A stretch of DNA of 64,000 bases from Pseudoxanthomonas sp. 3HH-4 (GCF_006716465.1 NZ_VFPB01000003.1:356426-420425); one strand, 5' to 3'. Numbered from the stretch's first letter, positions 1 through 10,731 are shown. A program made the numbers and translations. The notes: generated from the sequence alone by a model not told the origin.

Positions 1-2189
1 TCATCCAGACCGCGCTGGTCGCCATCGGCACCATCGGACTGGCGGTGGTCGCGGCACGCATGCAGTACCTGGATCTCACCGGGACACGGCAGGCGGGCCT
101 GAAGGCGCAGACCGAGATGGCGCTGGGCGTCATCGAGGGATATGCGAAACAGGTGGAAGCCGGCACCCTGGACGAAGCTCAGGCGAAGGAAAGCGCGCTG
201 GCCACGCTAGCCTCGATGCAAGCGAACAAGGGCGTGGACTACTTCTTCGTCACCGACGAAGCACCGGCCATGCTGATGCACCCTACCCGTCCGGACCTGA
301 TCGGCAAGCCGCTGGATGATGTGCTGAGCCCGGACGGCAAGCGCATCTTCCCCGAGTTCGTCCGCGTGGCGCGCGCAGGCGGTGGCCATGTCGACTACAG
401 CTGGGCCAAGGCCGGCGAAGAAGACCCTGTGCCGAAGACCTCGTATGCAGCGCTGTACCAGCCCTGGGGCTGGGTGATCGGCACCGGCGTCTATATCGAC
501 GACACCCAGGCACAGGCGCTGCAGTTCACCTTCATCATGACCATCGCCGGTGGCCTGCTGGTGCTGCTGAGCATGGCGATCGGCTGGGTGATCGGCCAAT
601 CGGTGCTGGAACCGGTCTCGCGTGCACTGGCGGCCATCAAGGGCGTCTCGCGTGGCGACCTGAGCGTGCGCACCGGCCACCACGGCCGTGACGAAGTCGG
701 CCAGATGCTCAAGGCCACCGATGAAATGGTGCACATGCTGGAACGTTTCTCGCAGGAAACGCATGTGATGATCCGCCTGCACGAAGCCGAAGACATCGGC
801 CATCGCATGCCCGAAGATTTCCCTGGCGTGTACGGCGAGCTGGCGGGCGGCATCAACACGATGATGTTCGAGCACCTGGATGCCTTCCGCGATGCCATCG
901 GCATCCTGGAACGCTACGCCAGCGGCGACCTCAGCCAGGATGCGCGTCGCCTGCCCGGCACGCGTGCATTCCTGCATGAAGCGATGGACGCCGCCAAGCA
1001 GAGCCTGCTGGCCATCAACGCCGAGATCAAGCGACTCGCGCAGGCCGCCGGGGCCGGTGATTTCAGCGCCCGCGGCGACGAGGCGCGCTTCCAGCACGAC
1101 TTCCGCCAGATGGTGCAGGGCCTGAACGCCATGATGGCGACCAGCGACCGCAACCTGGCCCAGCTGTCCGCCCTGCTGCGCGCGATCGCCGATGGCGACC
1201 TCACGGCCCGCATGGAAGGCGACTTCCATGGCGTGTTCGCCAGCATGCGTGACGATGCCAATGCCACCGTCGCCCAGCTGACCGACATCGTCGGCGGCAT
1301 CCAGATGGCGGCCACCAGTATCAATACGGCTGCCGGCGAGATCGCATCGGGCAACAACGACCTGTCGCGCCGCACCGAACAGCAGGCGGCCAACCTGGAA
1401 GAAACCGCCGCCTCGATGGAGGAACTGACCTCCACCGTGCGCCAGAACGCCGAGTCCGCCCGCCAGGCCAACCAGTTGGCCATCGGTGCAGCATCGGTCG
1501 CTTCGCAGGGTGGTGATGTGGTCGGTCGTGTGGTCACGACGATGACCGACATCGAGCAGTCATCGAAGAAGATCGCCGAGATCATCTCGGTCATCGACGG
1601 CATCGCCTTCCAGACCAACATCCTGGCCTTGAACGCGGCAGTGGAAGCCGCGCGTGCCGGCGAGCAGGGCCGCGGCTTCGCGGTGGTCGCCTCCGAAGTG
1701 CGCACCCTCGCCCAGCGGTCGGCCAATGCCGCCAAGGAGATCAAGGGTCTCATCGAAACGTCGGTGGACAAGGTCGCCGAGGGCTCGGCGCTGGTGAACC
1801 AGGCCGGCACGACGATGGGCGAGATCGTGGCCTCGGTGCAGCGCGTGACCGACATCATGGCCGAGATCTCGGCCGCCTCGCAGGAACAGTCGGCCGGCAT
1901 CGAGCAGGTCAACCAGACCATCACCCAGATGGACGAAACCACCCAGCAGAACGCTGCGCTGGTGGAAGAAGCCACCGCCGCTGCGCGCTCCATGGAAGAG
2001 CAGGCCGGTGCACTGACCCAGAGCGTGTCGGTATTCAAGCTGCAGGCCAGTGCACATGCCCCGGTCCGTCAGGCCATCGTGGCCACCGGCACGCCGCGGC
2101 CGGTGGCGACGCCCAAGGCTGCAGTCCGCAAGCCGGTCGCGCGCAAACCCGAACCCGCACTCGCCGATGGGGACTGGCAGGAGTTCTGA
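1..2189 (+). CDS. Methyl-accepting chemotaxis protein with Cache sensor domain and multiple HAMP units, 5' truncated by window edge
   Basis: Transmembrane chemoreceptor that would control the CheA kinase. The reading frame is open to the first base, and its first codons encode a hydrophobic helix, so the true start lies upstream; the GTG at 45 is not the real start. Seen in order: end of TM1, a periplasmic single-Cache-like domain (about residues 15-155 from the GTG, with FFVTDE and [10 protein letters not shown]), TM2 (about 162-186), a HAMP domain, a long region with further HAMP-like units, then the MCP signalling hairpin around [20 protein letters not shown]. The protein ends in DWQEF, matching the xWxxF tether that binds CheR and CheB. 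It shares long identical DNA stretches with the MCP at 5638. The ligand cannot be told. Confidence 0.93.
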   Translation, partial: IQTALVAIGTIGLAVVAARMQYLDLTGTRQAGLKAQTEMALGVIEGYAKQVEAGTLDEAQAKESALATLASMQANKGVDYFFVTDEAPAMLMHPTRPDLIGKPLDDVLSPDGKRIFPEFVRVARAGGGHVDYSWAKAGEEDPVPKTSYAALYQPWGWVIGTGVYIDDTQAQALQFTFIMTIAGGLLVLLSMAIGWVIGQSVLEPVSRALAAIKGVSRGDLSVRTGHHGRDEVGQMLKATDEMVHMLERFSQETHVMIRLHEAEDIGHRMPEDFPGVYGELAGGINTMMFEHLDAFRDAIGILERYASGDLSQDARRLPGTRAFLHEAMDAAKQSLLAINAEIKRLAQAAGAGDFSARGDEARFQHDFRQMVQGLNAMMATSDRNLAQLSALLRAIADGDLTARMEGDFHGVFASMRDDANATVAQLTDIVGGIQMAATSINTAAGEIASGNNDLSRRTEQQAANLEETAASMEELTSTVRQNAESARQANQLAIGAASVASQGGDVVGRVVTTMTDIEQSSKKIAEIISVIDGIAFQTNILALNAAVEAARAGEQGRGFAVVASEVRTLAQRSANAAKEIKGLIETSVDKVAEGSALVNQAGTTMGEIVASVQRVTDIMAEISAASQEQSAGIEQVNQTITQMDETTQQNAALVEEATAAARSMEEQAGALTQSVSVFKLQASAHAPVRQAIVATGTPRPVATPKAAVRKPVARKPEPALADGDWQEF

Positions 2190-2195
2190 GCCGAC

Positions 2196-2222
2196 GGGCG
2201 CACCCGGCGTGCGCCCCTTTCC
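2196..2222 (+). terminator. Probable hairpin terminator after the first MCP
   Basis: An 8-bp GC-rich stem (GGGCGCAC / GTGCGCCC) with a 5-nt loop starts 7 nt after the MCP stop and is followed by CTTTCC. The T-run is short, so termination may be partial. Confidence 0.5.
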
Positions 2223-2232
2223 GTGACCGCCT

Positions 2233-2259
2233 TCAAGTAACCCGGACTCCGGCCGATAT
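2233..2259 (+). promoter_or_regulatory. Sigma-28 (FliA) promoter upstream of the GGDEF-EAL gene
   Basis: TCAAGTAA, 11 bases, then GCCGATAT. The family consensus is TAAAGTTT-N11-GCCGATAA. It lies about 100 bp before the GGDEF-EAL start, placing that enzyme in the late flagellar class. The match is by eye, but the same architecture recurs before other chemotaxis genes in this window. Confidence 0.75.
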
Positions 2260-2358
2260 GTCACCAGAAGGCCCTCTTCCCTGGCACCCGATGACCGTCG
2301 CACCCCCCGCCACCGACGACGCCACCCGCTGCCCGAAAGTGCGCCGCGAGGACAGTGC

Positions 2359-4971
2359 ATGCTAGGCCGCACGCTGACTTCGCTGACATCGGTGCGCGAC
2401 GCACAGGCGTCCACCGATCTCCTGCCGGAGAGCCTCTGGCACGTGCTGGAGCAGTCCGTCGATGCTGCGTTCGTCGTCGATGGGCGCCACCGGGTGGTGC
2501 TGTTCAACCCGGCGGCGGAAGCACTCTGGGGCTACCCGCGCGAAGACGTGCATGGCATGCCGTTCACCCGACTGCTGTCCAGTCCCCAGTCGGACAGCAG
2601 CCCCGACGCCACGCTGGCGCAACTGCTGGGCAGCCATCGCGATGCCGTGCTGCACCGGCCCGATGGCAGCGAGGTCGCTTGTTCGGTTTCCCTGTCCAAG
2701 GTGCGAGTGGGCCCACAGGTCTTCCACACCGCCTTCGTGCGCGACACCAGCGACCAGAAGCGCCAGCTCGAGCGCCTGCGCCAACTGTCGATCGTGGTGG
2801 ACAAGAGCGATAACGCGATCTTCGTGAGCGCGCCGGACCGCGAAGTGGTGTACGTCAACAGCGGCTTCACCCGCATGCTGGGTTACCGGCTCGAAGAGCT
2901 GCGCGGGATCAAACCCTCGCAGCTGCTGTCCGGCGCGCATACCGACGCCAGCCTGGACGATCGCATCAGCCAGGCGATGAAGGCCGGCGAAGGCCTGCAG
3001 ACGGAAGTGCTGTTGTACACCAAGTCGGGCCGCCCGCTGTGGCTGTCGGCTGCGATCAACCCGGTGCACGACGAGGACGGGACGCTGCTGGGGCTGGTCA
3101 GCGTGCTGAGCGACATCACCCAGACCAAGATGCACCAGGTGCTGCACAACAAGGTGCTGGATGCGCTGGTGCACGAATGGAGCGTGGCCGACGTGATGAC
3201 GCTGATCTGCCGCGAGGTCGAGCACATCGCGCCGGAACTGACGGTCTCCATCATCACCGTGGACAACGAGGGGCTGATGCATGCCCTCGCCTCGCCCAGC
3301 CTGCCGGAAGCCTGGGCCCGCAAGATCGACGGCATGGCGATAGGTCCACGCGCCGGCGTGTGCGGTGCCGCCGCCTGGCGGGGCCGCGCGGTGCTGGTGA
3401 AGGACATCGCCAGCGATCCGCTGTGCGCCGGTACCCGCCACCTCACCACGCCACTCGGGTTGCGCGCCTGCTGGACGCACCCCATCAAGTCGAGCAGCGG
3501 CCGCGTGCTGGGCACGCTGTCGTTCTACTACCGCGAGAACCGCGGTCCCGACGAACTGCACGAGCGTCTGGCCGACACCTGCCTGCACCTGTGCTCGCTG
3601 ACGCTGGAGCGGGAGCAGACCAACGAGCGGGTGCACCAATTGGCGTTCTACGACACGCTGACCGGCCTGCCCAACCGCATCATGTTCAGCGCCAAAGCGG
3701 AACAGGCGCTGGCCAACGTCGCCCAGGTGAACGGCACCGCGGCCGTGCTCTTCATCGACCTGGACCGCTTCAAGCGCGTGAACGACGCGCAGGGACACGC
3801 CGCCGGCGATGGCCTGCTGCGCGATGTCGCCGCACGCCTGAGCGAGGAACTCGGGGGCATCAACATCGTCGGTCGCCAGGCCGGCGACGAATTCGTCGCG
3901 GTACTGCCGATGTGCAGCGCCGAACAGGCCGGCAGCGTGGCCGAGCGGATGCTCGGCGCCATCGCGACGCCGACCACCGCCGGACTGATGACCCTGCATC
4001 CCAGCGCCAGCATCGGCGTGGCGATGTTTCCGGACGACGGTCGTGACATCGACCTGCTCGTGCGTCATGCCGATATGGCGATGTACCGAGCGAAAACCGA
4101 TGGCGGCGGCAGCTTCCGCTTCTTCAGCCTGGACATGAACCGGTTGGCGCAGGAGCGGGTTTCGCTCGAAACCGCGCTGCGCGAGGCCCTCCGGCTCGAC
4201 CAGCTGAAACTGCAGTACCAGCCCCAGGTCGGAGGCTGCGACGGCAGGCAGTTGTACGGCGTGGAAGCGCTGCTGCGCTGGCACCATGCGGAGCTCGGCA
4301 TCATTCCCCCCGCGCGCTTCGTGCCGGTGGCCGAAGAGTGCGGGCTGATCGCCGAGCTCAGCCTGTGGGTGCTGCGCCAGGCGTGTGCGCAGATGGCCGA
4401 CTGGCGCCAGCGTGGCATCGATATCCCGCGCGTGTCGGTGAACGTTTCCGCGATCAATTTCCGTGACCCGCAGCTGTCGCTGCAGATTTCCGACCTGCTG
4501 GACGAGCATGGCCTGGAACCGGGCGACCTGACGCTCGAGATCACCGAGAGCGTCATGCTGGACCCGGACCCGGACGTGCTCGAGAACATCGAGGCCATCT
4601 ACGTGCTGGGCGTGCGGCTGTCGCTGGACGACTTCGGCACCGGCTATTCCAGCCTCAGCCACCTGCATCGCCTGCCCATCAGCGAGCTCAAGCTGGACCA
4701 GAGTTTCGTGCGCGACATCGACACCAGCGCCATCGCGCGCACGCTGACCTCCTCGGTGCTGCGCATCGGTGAAAGCCTGGGCATGAAGGTGGTCGCCGAG
4801 GGCGTGGAAACCGAATCGCAGCACCGCTTCCTGACCGAGCAGCGCTTTCCCGTGCTGCAAGGCTACCTGTTCTCGCCACCGCTGCCGCCCGGGCCGCTGG
4901 AAGAGTGGCTGGACACGCACGGCTACACGGCTGCCCGCGAAGTCGAAACCGGAGCTGGCGCTACACCGTAG
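2359..4971 (+). CDS. PAS-PAS-GAF-GGDEF-EAL cyclic-di-GMP signalling protein
   Basis: Soluble 870-aa multidomain protein expected to make and/or degrade cyclic-di-GMP. Domain order: PAS (about 20-130), second PAS (about 140-255), GAF (about 275-405), GGDEF (about 420-580), EAL (about 600-850). The GGDEF signature reads RQAGDEF, an AGDEF variant found in active cyclases. The EAL domain keeps VEALLRW, LEITES, DDFGTGYSS, LKLDQSFV and VAEGVE, so phosphodiesterase activity is likely. No membrane segment is seen. ATG at 2359 has GAGGA upstream. A sigma-28 site precedes it, so its output probably tunes motility as flagella are completed. Which activity dominates cannot be read from sequence. Confidence 0.93.
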   Translation: MLGRTLTSLTSVRDAQASTDLLPESLWHVLEQSVDAAFVVDGRHRVVLFNPAAEALWGYPREDVHGMPFTRLLSSPQSDSSPDATLAQLLGSHRDAVLHRPDGSEVACSVSLSKVRVGPQVFHTAFVRDTSDQKRQLERLRQLSIVVDKSDNAIFVSAPDREVVYVNSGFTRMLGYRLEELRGIKPSQLLSGAHTDASLDDRISQAMKAGEGLQTEVLLYTKSGRPLWLSAAINPVHDEDGTLLGLVSVLSDITQTKMHQVLHNKVLDALVHEWSVADVMTLICREVEHIAPELTVSIITVDNEGLMHALASPSLPEAWARKIDGMAIGPRAGVCGAAAWRGRAVLVKDIASDPLCAGTRHLTTPLGLRACWTHPIKSSSGRVLGTLSFYYRENRGPDELHERLADTCLHLCSLTLEREQTNERVHQLAFYDTLTGLPNRIMFSAKAEQALANVAQVNGTAAVLFIDLDRFKRVNDAQGHAAGDGLLRDVAARLSEELGGINIVGRQAGDEFVAVLPMCSAEQAGSVAERMLGAIATPTTAGLMTLHPSASIGVAMFPDDGRDIDLLVRHADMAMYRAKTDGGGSFRFFSLDMNRLAQERVSLETALREALRLDQLKLQYQPQVGGCDGRQLYGVEALLRWHHAELGIIPPARFVPVAEECGLIAELSLWVLRQACAQMADWRQRGIDIPRVSVNVSAINFRDPQLSLQISDLLDEHGLEPGDLTLEITESVMLDPDPDVLENIEAIYVLGVRLSLDDFGTGYSSLSHLHRLPISELKLDQSFVRDIDTSAIARTLTSSVLRIGESLGMKVVAEGVETESQHRFLTEQRFPVLQGYLFSPPLPPGPLEEWLDTHGYTAAREVETGAGATP

Positions 4972-5068
4972 CCGCAACGCCGGCTGTGCAGGCGGTTCGT
5001 GGGCAACCCCGAAAGTGTGACCCGCCTCCCAGTCGCAGGAAGCAACGATCCCGCGTTGCCCCATCGCC

Positions 5069-5095
5069 TCAAGTTTGGCGACGACGAGCCGATCT
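5069..5095 (+). promoter_or_regulatory. Sigma-28 promoter for the OB-fold / MCP operon
   Basis: TCAAGTTT, 11 bases, GCCGATCT, ending about 48 bp before the OB-fold start. It matches the FliA consensus closely, and no other promoter is needed for the MCP at 5638. Confidence 0.75.
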
Positions 5096-5142
5096 CTGGC
5101 AGTGAGCCGTTACCCCTCTTCTGTCCATCCGGAGTTACTGGA

Positions 5143-5547
5143 ATGAAAATCGCATCCGTCCTGACCCTGTCCATCGCCGTCGTCGGCGCCGCCCTGCTGA
5201 TGCCCGCGACGCCGGCCAACAGCCAGTCGCAGGTCGACAACGCGATCCCCGCCGACATGGCCGCGCGCTTCGCGGGCAAGAACGGCACGGTGTGCGGCAA
5301 GGTGGGCAAGGCCCGCTTCGCCGAGAATTCCGAAGGCACGCCGACCTTCCTGTACATGGGCGGCAACTTCCCGCGCCATACCTTCACTGCACGCATCCCG
5401 GGCGATGCCCGCGCCAAGTTCAAGCCGGCTCCGGAAGAACTGGAAGGCAAGGACGTCTGCGTGATCGGCGCCATCGAGCGCGACAACTCGCGCGCCGAAA
5501 TCGTGGTCAGTTCGCCGGCCAATCTGAAGCTCGCGACGATCCGCTGA
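5143..5547 (+). CDS. Secreted OB-fold-like protein of unknown function, in the chemotaxis regulon
   Basis: 134-aa protein with a signal peptide: MK, a hydrophobic run to about residue 22, then an Ala-rich cleavage region (PATPANSQS). The mature part resembles small OB-fold domains related to the staphylococcal-nuclease fold: VCGKV, a strand-rich centre (PTFLYMGGNFPRHTFT), GKDVCVIG, and a final AEIVVSSP strand. No nuclease catalytic residues are seen. ATG 5143 is chosen over an upstream GTG (4999) because GGAG sits at 5131 and because the longer version would bury the signal peptide. A sigma-28 site lies upstream and an MCP follows after 90 bp, so a periplasmic role linked to chemoreception is an inference. 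Function unknown. Confidence 0.8.
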   Translation: MKIASVLTLSIAVVGAALLMPATPANSQSQVDNAIPADMAARFAGKNGTVCGKVGKARFAENSEGTPTFLYMGGNFPRHTFTARIPGDARAKFKPAPEELEGKDVCVIGAIERDNSRAEIVVSSPANLKLATIR

Positions 5548-5558
5548 TCCGTTCCAAC

Positions 5559-5579
5559 GGCAGGGCGCCACGCCCTGCC
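5559..5579 (+). terminator. Intra-operon hairpin between the OB-fold gene and the MCP
   Basis: Perfect 9-bp stem GGCAGGGCG / CGCCCTGCC with a 3-nt loop and no T-run. It more likely sets relative expression or mRNA stability than full termination. Confidence 0.4.
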
Positions 5580-5637
5580 CGCCCTGGTCGCACCCGAGAG
5601 CGGCGCGGCACGCCACCGGTAAAGGAAAACGAATCCC

Positions 5638-7866
5638 ATGCAGCGGATCAAGAACCTCAAACTGACGACGAAGATGATGCTCGCCTTCGGCGCCGTGCTG
5701 GCGCTGATGCTGGTACAGGGCATCGCCGCTTTCGTCGGCCTGAACTCGTTGAACGGCGCCACCACCCAGGTGACCGGCAACGTCCTGCCCAGCGTGAAAG
5801 CGGCCGGCGACCTTCGCGCGTTACTCGGCGAGCTCCGCACGACCTCCTATCGCCAGCACGTGCGCGCGAGCGACGCGGTCAAGGCCGATGCCAAGACCAA
5901 TGCCGCCAAGCAGGAAAAGCAGATCGACCAAGCGGTGGAGGACTACGCCAAGCTGATCGTCACGGCGAAGGAAAAGGCGGTGTACGCCACCTTCGTCAAG
6001 GAATGGAAGGCCACCAAGCAGTCCTACGCCGACGTGCAGGAAATGCTCGACCTGGGCCTGCCGGATGACGCCGTGGATACCTTCATCGGCAGCACGCGCG
6101 ACCAGCACGCCAAGGCCGCCAATGCCCTGACTTCGCTCATCAACGAGGTCGACCAGCAGGCGAAGGGCGCCAGCGCCAGCGCCGACAGCACCTTCGCTGC
6201 CTCCAGCACGCTGATGGTCATCATGCTGCTGGTGGGCATCGTGGGCGGCCTGGCCCTGGCCTGGTTCTTCGCCCGCGCCATCGCCGGCGCCGTCGGCGAA
6301 GCCGTGCGCGTGGCCAATGACGTGTCCGCCGGCAAGCTGGATGGCAAGATCGATACCAGCCGCCAGGACGAAGTGGGCCAGTTGCTGTCCGCCATGCAGC
6401 GCATGCAGACGCAGGTGCAGTCGGTGATTTCCGCCCAGAGCGAAATGGCCGCGCGCCACGACGAGGGCCAGATCAGCTACCGCATGGACGACAGTGCGTT
6501 CCCGGGCGAGTACGGCCGCATGGTGCGCGACACCAACGCCCTGGTCGCCTCGCACCTGCAGGCCATCGGCGATGCACTGAAGATCATGCAGCGCTACTCG
6601 ATCGGCGACCTGAGCCTGGACATGCCCAAGCTGCCGGGCGAGAAGGCCAACCTCACCGAGACGATGGACGCCACCAAGGCCAACCTGTCGGCGATCAACG
6701 GCGAGATCAAGCGCCTGGCGATGTCCGCTTCCTCCGGCGATTTCAGCCAGCGCGGCGACGTGGACAAGTACCAGTACGACTTCCGCGACATGATCGACGG
6801 CCTGAACCAGCTGATGGAAACCACCGACGGCAACCTCGCCGAGGTGTCCGAACTGCTGCAGGCCATCGCGCGTGGCGACCTGACCGCGAGGATGGAGGGC
6901 GACTTCCACGGTGTGTTCGCCAGCATGCGTGACGATGCGGATGCCACTGTGGTTCAGCTGACCGACATCGTCGGCCGTATCCAGGATGCCTCGACCAGCA
7001 TCAACACCGCCGCCGGTGAAATCGCCTCCGGCAACAGCGATCTGTCGCGCCGTACCGAGCAGCAGGCGGCCAACCTGGAAGAAACCGCCGCCTCGATGGA
7101 GGAACTGACCTCCACCGTGCGCCAGAACGCCGAGTCCGCCCGCCAGGCCAACCAGTTGGCCATCGGCGCCGCCGGTGTCGCCTCGCAGGGCGGTGAGGTG
7201 GTCGGCAAGGTGGTCACCACCATGCGCGACATCGAGCAGTCGTCGAAGAAGATCGCCGACATCATCTCGGTCATCGACGGCATCGCGTTCCAGACCAACA
7301 TCCTGGCCTTGAACGCTGCGGTGGAAGCCGCACGTGCGGGCGAACAGGGCCGCGGCTTCGCGGTGGTCGCATCGGAAGTCCGCACGCTGGCCCAGCGCTC
7401 GGCCAATGCGGCCAAGGAGATCAAGGGCCTGATCGAAACGTCCGTGGACAAGGTTGCCGACGGCTCCAAACTGGTGAACCAGGCCGGCGCAACCATGGGC
7501 GAGATTGTGGCCTCGGTGCAGCGCGTGACCGACATCATGGCCGAGATCTCCGCTGCTTCGCAGGAACAGAGCGCGGGCATCGAACAGGTCAACCAGACCA
7601 TCACCCAGATGGACGAGACCACCCAGCAGAACGCCGCGCTGGTGGAAGAAGCCTCGGCCGCTGCCCGTTCGATGGAAGAGCAGGCACAGGCACTGAGCGA
7701 ATCGGTGTCGGTGTTCAAACTGCATGCCAACGCGGCACCGGCCCCCGTGGTCGCCAAGCAGGCCAAGGCCGCATCTGCAGCCCCTGTGAAGCCCGCGCCG
7801 CGGGCCGCTGCCCCGTCGGTGCTGGAGCCCGCGCTGGCCGATGGTGACGACTGGCAGGAATTCTGA
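5638..7866 (+). CDS. Methyl-accepting chemotaxis protein with four-helix-bundle-type sensor
   Basis: 742-aa chemoreceptor. TM1 is at about 13-35, followed by an all-helical periplasmic domain (about 36-190) of the 4HB_MCP type, TM2 at about 195-220 ([20 protein letters not shown]), HAMP, extra HAMP-like units, and the signalling tip with [20 protein letters not shown]. It ends DDWQEF, a CheR/CheB tether. ATG 5638 has AAGGAAA upstream. The signalling half is nearly identical to the MCP ending at 2189, while the sensor halves differ, so the two receptors likely feed one array with different inputs. cheR follows directly. The ligand is unknown. Confidence 0.94.
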   Translation: MQRIKNLKLTTKMMLAFGAVLALMLVQGIAAFVGLNSLNGATTQVTGNVLPSVKAAGDLRALLGELRTTSYRQHVRASDAVKADAKTNAAKQEKQIDQAVEDYAKLIVTAKEKAVYATFVKEWKATKQSYADVQEMLDLGLPDDAVDTFIGSTRDQHAKAANALTSLINEVDQQAKGASASADSTFAASSTLMVIMLLVGIVGGLALAWFFARAIAGAVGEAVRVANDVSAGKLDGKIDTSRQDEVGQLLSAMQRMQTQVQSVISAQSEMAARHDEGQISYRMDDSAFPGEYGRMVRDTNALVASHLQAIGDALKIMQRYSIGDLSLDMPKLPGEKANLTETMDATKANLSAINGEIKRLAMSASSGDFSQRGDVDKYQYDFRDMIDGLNQLMETTDGNLAEVSELLQAIARGDLTARMEGDFHGVFASMRDDADATVVQLTDIVGRIQDASTSINTAAGEIASGNSDLSRRTEQQAANLEETAASMEELTSTVRQNAESARQANQLAIGAAGVASQGGEVVGKVVTTMRDIEQSSKKIADIISVIDGIAFQTNILALNAAVEAARAGEQGRGFAVVASEVRTLAQRSANAAKEIKGLIETSVDKVADGSKLVNQAGATMGEIVASVQRVTDIMAEISAASQEQSAGIEQVNQTITQMDETTQQNAALVEEASAAARSMEEQAQALSESVSVFKLHANAAPAPVVAKQAKAASAAPVKPAPRAAAPSVLEPALADGDDWQEF

Positions 7867-7900
7867 GGCACGCGGTTTGCATCGCATCCCGGCAACACGC

Positions 7901-7931
7901 CCCTTTCCCTGTCCATGCGGCAGGGAAAGGG
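7901..7931 (+). terminator. Hairpin between the MCP and cheR
   Basis: Stem CCCTTTCCCTG / CAGGGAAAGGG with a 9-nt loop and no T-tract. It may be a weak terminator or an mRNA-stabilising element. Confidence 0.4.
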
Positions 7932-7973
7932 CACCGCCACACCCCTAGCCTCACCCGTCCCGTCGAGAATCCG

Positions 7974-8888
7974 ATGTCCGTCAGTACCCGCTCCCCTGCT
8001 CCGGCTGCCACGACACGACGGACCCCCGCGCCGCTTCCCGCCGACGACGGTGCGCCAGGATCGGCAGGACGCGATTTCGAGTTCGATGACCGCGACTTCC
8101 GTCGTGTGGTCGACCTGATCCGCCAGCGCGCGGGCATCGCCCTGGCCGACGGCAAGCGCGACATGGTCTATGGCCGATTGTCACGCAGACTGCGCGCATT
8201 GGGCCTGCGCAGCTTCAAGGACTACCTCGACCAGTTGGAACGGGACGGCGGCGATGAATGGCAGGCGTTCACCAACGCACTGACCACCAACCTGACTTCG
8301 TTCTTCCGCGAGCCGCACCACTTCGAGCGGCTGCAGGAAGAACTGGCGAAGCGCCGGCACGACGGCCCGCTGAAGATCTGGTCATGTGCCGCGTCTACCG
8401 GCGAAGAGCCCTACTCCATCGCCATCACCGCTTGCGAGGCCTATGGCACGCTGACCCCGCCCGTGACTATCCTGGCCACGGACGTGGACACGCAGGTGCT
8501 TGCCACCGGCGAACGCGGCGTCTATCCGGTCGAGCGCATCGCCGGCCTGGACGACACCCTGAAACGGCGCTATTTCCAGCGCGGCAGCGGCCCCAACGAA
8601 GGCAAGTGCCGCGTGCATCCGGCCCTGCGCCAGCTGATCGACTTCCGCCCGCTCAACCTGCTGACCGCACGCTACGACGTGGCCGGCCCGTTCACTGCGG
8701 TGTTCTGCCGCAATGTGATGATCTATTTCGACAAGCCCACCCAGCGCGGCATCCTGGCGCGCCTGGTGCCGCACCTGGCCGACGACGGCATGCTGTACAC
8801 CGGGCACTCGGAAAACTACCTGCACGCCGCCGACATCATCCAGCCCTGCGGTCGCACGCTGTACCGCCGCGTCGGGACCGGCGCATGA
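7974..8888 (+). CDS. cheR: Chemotaxis protein methyltransferase CheR
   Basis: SAM-dependent methyltransferase that methylates receptor glutamates for adaptation. 304 aa: a variable 40-residue N-terminus, the helical CheR N-domain (about 40-95), then the catalytic domain with the SAM-binding segment [13 protein letters not shown] and the family-typical [14 protein letters not shown] 7974 is the first in-frame start. The stop overlaps the cheD start by 4 bp (ATGA), so cheR-cheD-cheB are translationally coupled. The upstream MCPs carry the matching tether motif. Confidence 0.96.
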   Translation: MSVSTRSPAPAATTRRTPAPLPADDGAPGSAGRDFEFDDRDFRRVVDLIRQRAGIALADGKRDMVYGRLSRRLRALGLRSFKDYLDQLERDGGDEWQAFTNALTTNLTSFFREPHHFERLQEELAKRRHDGPLKIWSCAASTGEEPYSIAITACEAYGTLTPPVTILATDVDTQVLATGERGVYPVERIAGLDDTLKRRYFQRGSGPNEGKCRVHPALRQLIDFRPLNLLTARYDVAGPFTAVFCRNVMIYFDKPTQRGILARLVPHLADDGMLYTGHSENYLHAADIIQPCGRTLYRRVGTGA

Positions 8889-9487
8889 GTTCAGCCGCCG
8901 CCTCGTTCGTCGATGGCAGTGTGATGCGCTACCACGACGCCCGCTTCAAGACCGAAGCGGCCAAGCTGCTGCCCACGCAGTACCTGGTGGTGGACAACGA
9001 CACCGCGCTGGTCACTGTGCTGGGCTCGTGCGTGGCCGCCTGCATCCGCGACCCGCTGCTCAAGCTGGGCGGCATGAACCACTTCCTGCTGCCGGACGGC
9101 AACGTGGGCGACGGTGCACCCGCGCGCTACGGCAGCTTTGCGATGGAATTGCTGATCAACGACCTGCTCAAGCGGGGCGCCGCGCGCAACCGGCTGGAGG
9201 CCAAGGTCTTCGGCGGCGCCAACGTGCTGAAAGGCTTCACCAGCAACCCGGTCGGCACGCGCAACGCCGAGTTCGTCCGCAAGTACCTGAATGCCGAACG
9301 CATTCCCGTGGTCGCCGAAGACCTGCGCGGCATCCATCCGCGCAAGGTCTGGTATTTCCCCAACACCGGCCGCGTGGTCGTGCAGCGCCTGCCGCATGCC
9401 CATGATGCCGAGGTCCTGGCCGCCGAATCCGCCGCCCGCGCCCGCCTGTCGAGGGCGCCGGTCACCGGAGGCGTGGAGCTGTTCTGA
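8885..9487 (+). CDS. cheD: Chemoreceptor glutamine deamidase CheD
   Basis: Deamidates receptor glutamines to create methylation sites. 200 aa. The catalytic Cys is in VLGSCVAA (C49) and the catalytic His in MNHFLLP (H66), both family hallmarks. FGGAN and the C-terminal strand [14 protein letters not shown] are also typical. ATG 8885 overlaps the cheR stop; the stop overlaps the cheB start as TGATG. Confidence 0.96.
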   Translation: MSSAAASFVDGSVMRYHDARFKTEAAKLLPTQYLVVDNDTALVTVLGSCVAACIRDPLLKLGGMNHFLLPDGNVGDGAPARYGSFAMELLINDLLKRGAARNRLEAKVFGGANVLKGFTSNPVGTRNAEFVRKYLNAERIPVVAEDLRGIHPRKVWYFPNTGRVVVQRLPHAHDAEVLAAESAARARLSRAPVTGGVELF

Positions 9488-10557
9488 TGAGTAGTCCTTC
9501 CCCCTGCAAGGTATTGATCGTCGACGACTCGGCGGTCGTGCGGCAGATGCTGACCGAGATCCTGTCGCGCGACCCGGGCATCGAGGTCGTCGGTTCCGCC
9601 GCCGATCCGCTGCTGGCACGCGACAAGATCAAGCGCCTGAATCCCGACGTGATGACGCTGGACGTCGAAATGCCGCGCATGGACGGCCTGGCGTTCCTGG
9701 AGAACGTCATGCGCCTGCGGCCGATGCCGGTGGTGATGATTTCCTCGCTGACCGAGCGCGGCGCCGACACCACGCTGCAGGCGCTGGCGCTGGGCGCGGT
9801 GGATTTCGTGTCCAAGCCCAAGCTCGACGTCGCCAGCGGCCTGCAGGCCTATGCCGACGAGATCATCGCCAAGGTCAAGGCCGCGGCCAAGGCGCGCGTG
9901 CGCCCGATCGCTCGCAGCAACGGCCCACGCACCAGCCTGGACACGGTGTTGCCCTCGCCGCCCGCGTTGCGCTTCCGCACCACCGACCGCCTGATCGCCA
10001 TCGGCGCCTCCGCCGGCGGGACCGAGGCGCTCCGCGTGGTGCTGGAACAGATGCCGGCCGACGCACCCGCCATCGTCCTGACGCAGCACATCCCCGCCGG
10101 TTTCAGTCGTGCCTTCGCCGAACGCCTGGACCGCCACTCGGCCATGGCGGTGCGCGAGGCCAGCGATGGCGAAGCCATCCTGCCCGGCCACGCCTACCTG
10201 CCCCCCGGTGGCCAGCACATGCGCGTCATCCGCGACGGTGCGCGCTGGCGCTGCCGCATCGACGACGGCCCGGCGGTGAACCGGCACAAGCCGGCCGTGG
10301 ACGTGCTGTTCCGCTCGGTCGCACAGAGCGCAGCGGGCAATGCGGTAGGCGCCATCCTCACCGGGATGGGCGACGACGGCGCGCGCGGCCTGCTGGAAAT
10401 GGCCCAGGCCGGCGCGCCGACCCTGGTGCAGGACGAAGCCACCAGCGTGGTCTGGGGTATGCCGGGCGCGGCGGTGAAGCTGGGCGCGGCGAAGGATGTC
10501 GTGCCGCTGGAACGCATCGCCCAGCGCCTGCTGGACCTGGCGGCGCAGATCGCCTGA
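9487..10557 (+). CDS. cheB: Chemotaxis response regulator, protein-glutamate methylesterase CheB
   Basis: Removes receptor methyl groups when phosphorylated. 356 aa: receiver domain (about 8-120) with the acidic pair IVDD and phospho-acceptor D59 in [10 protein letters not shown], a linker, then the methylesterase domain with the triad Ser ([10 protein letters not shown]), His (QHIPAGFS) and Asp (GMGDDGARG). It starts by a 1-bp stop/start overlap with cheD. A REP pair and the next gene's sigma-28 promoter follow. Confidence 0.97.
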   Translation: MSSPSPCKVLIVDDSAVVRQMLTEILSRDPGIEVVGSAADPLLARDKIKRLNPDVMTLDVEMPRMDGLAFLENVMRLRPMPVVMISSLTERGADTTLQALALGAVDFVSKPKLDVASGLQAYADEIIAKVKAAAKARVRPIARSNGPRTSLDTVLPSPPALRFRTTDRLIAIGASAGGTEALRVVLEQMPADAPAIVLTQHIPAGFSRAFAERLDRHSAMAVREASDGEAILPGHAYLPPGGQHMRVIRDGARWRCRIDDGPAVNRHKPAVDVLFRSVAQSAAGNAVGAILTGMGDDGARGLLEMAQAGAPTLVQDEATSVVWGMPGAAVKLGAAKDVVPLERIAQRLLDLAAQIA

Positions 10558-10585
10558 TTGCCCGGCGACGCTCCTGCGGGATCCA

Positions 10586-10731
10586 CTGTAGGAGCGACGT
10601 AAGTCGCGACCGCAGGGCTGACGCTGCCGATATCCATGATGCGAATGAGAGGCCCTGACGGGCAGGAGCCCCACTCCATCTGCGCCAATCGCCTCTCCCG
10701 CGCGCGGTCGCGACTCACGTCGCTCCTGCAG
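10586..10731 (+). repeat. REP pair 1 (head-to-head palindromic repeats)
   Basis: Left arm 10586-10614 and inverted right arm 10703-10731, built on GTAGGAGCGACGTAAGTCGC followed by GACCG. Each arm holds its own hairpin (GCGAC-GTAA-GTCGC). The arms enclose about 88 unrelated bases. The same arrangement occurs three more times in the window, at 14788, 31034 and 52714. Confidence 0.85.

Noticed and set aside
207-1229. Large antisense ORFs opposite the MCPs, GGDEF-EAL, dnaE2, ligA and smc
   Set aside because: GC-rich third positions open antisense frames. The proteins lack recognisable domains and the sense genes are certain.
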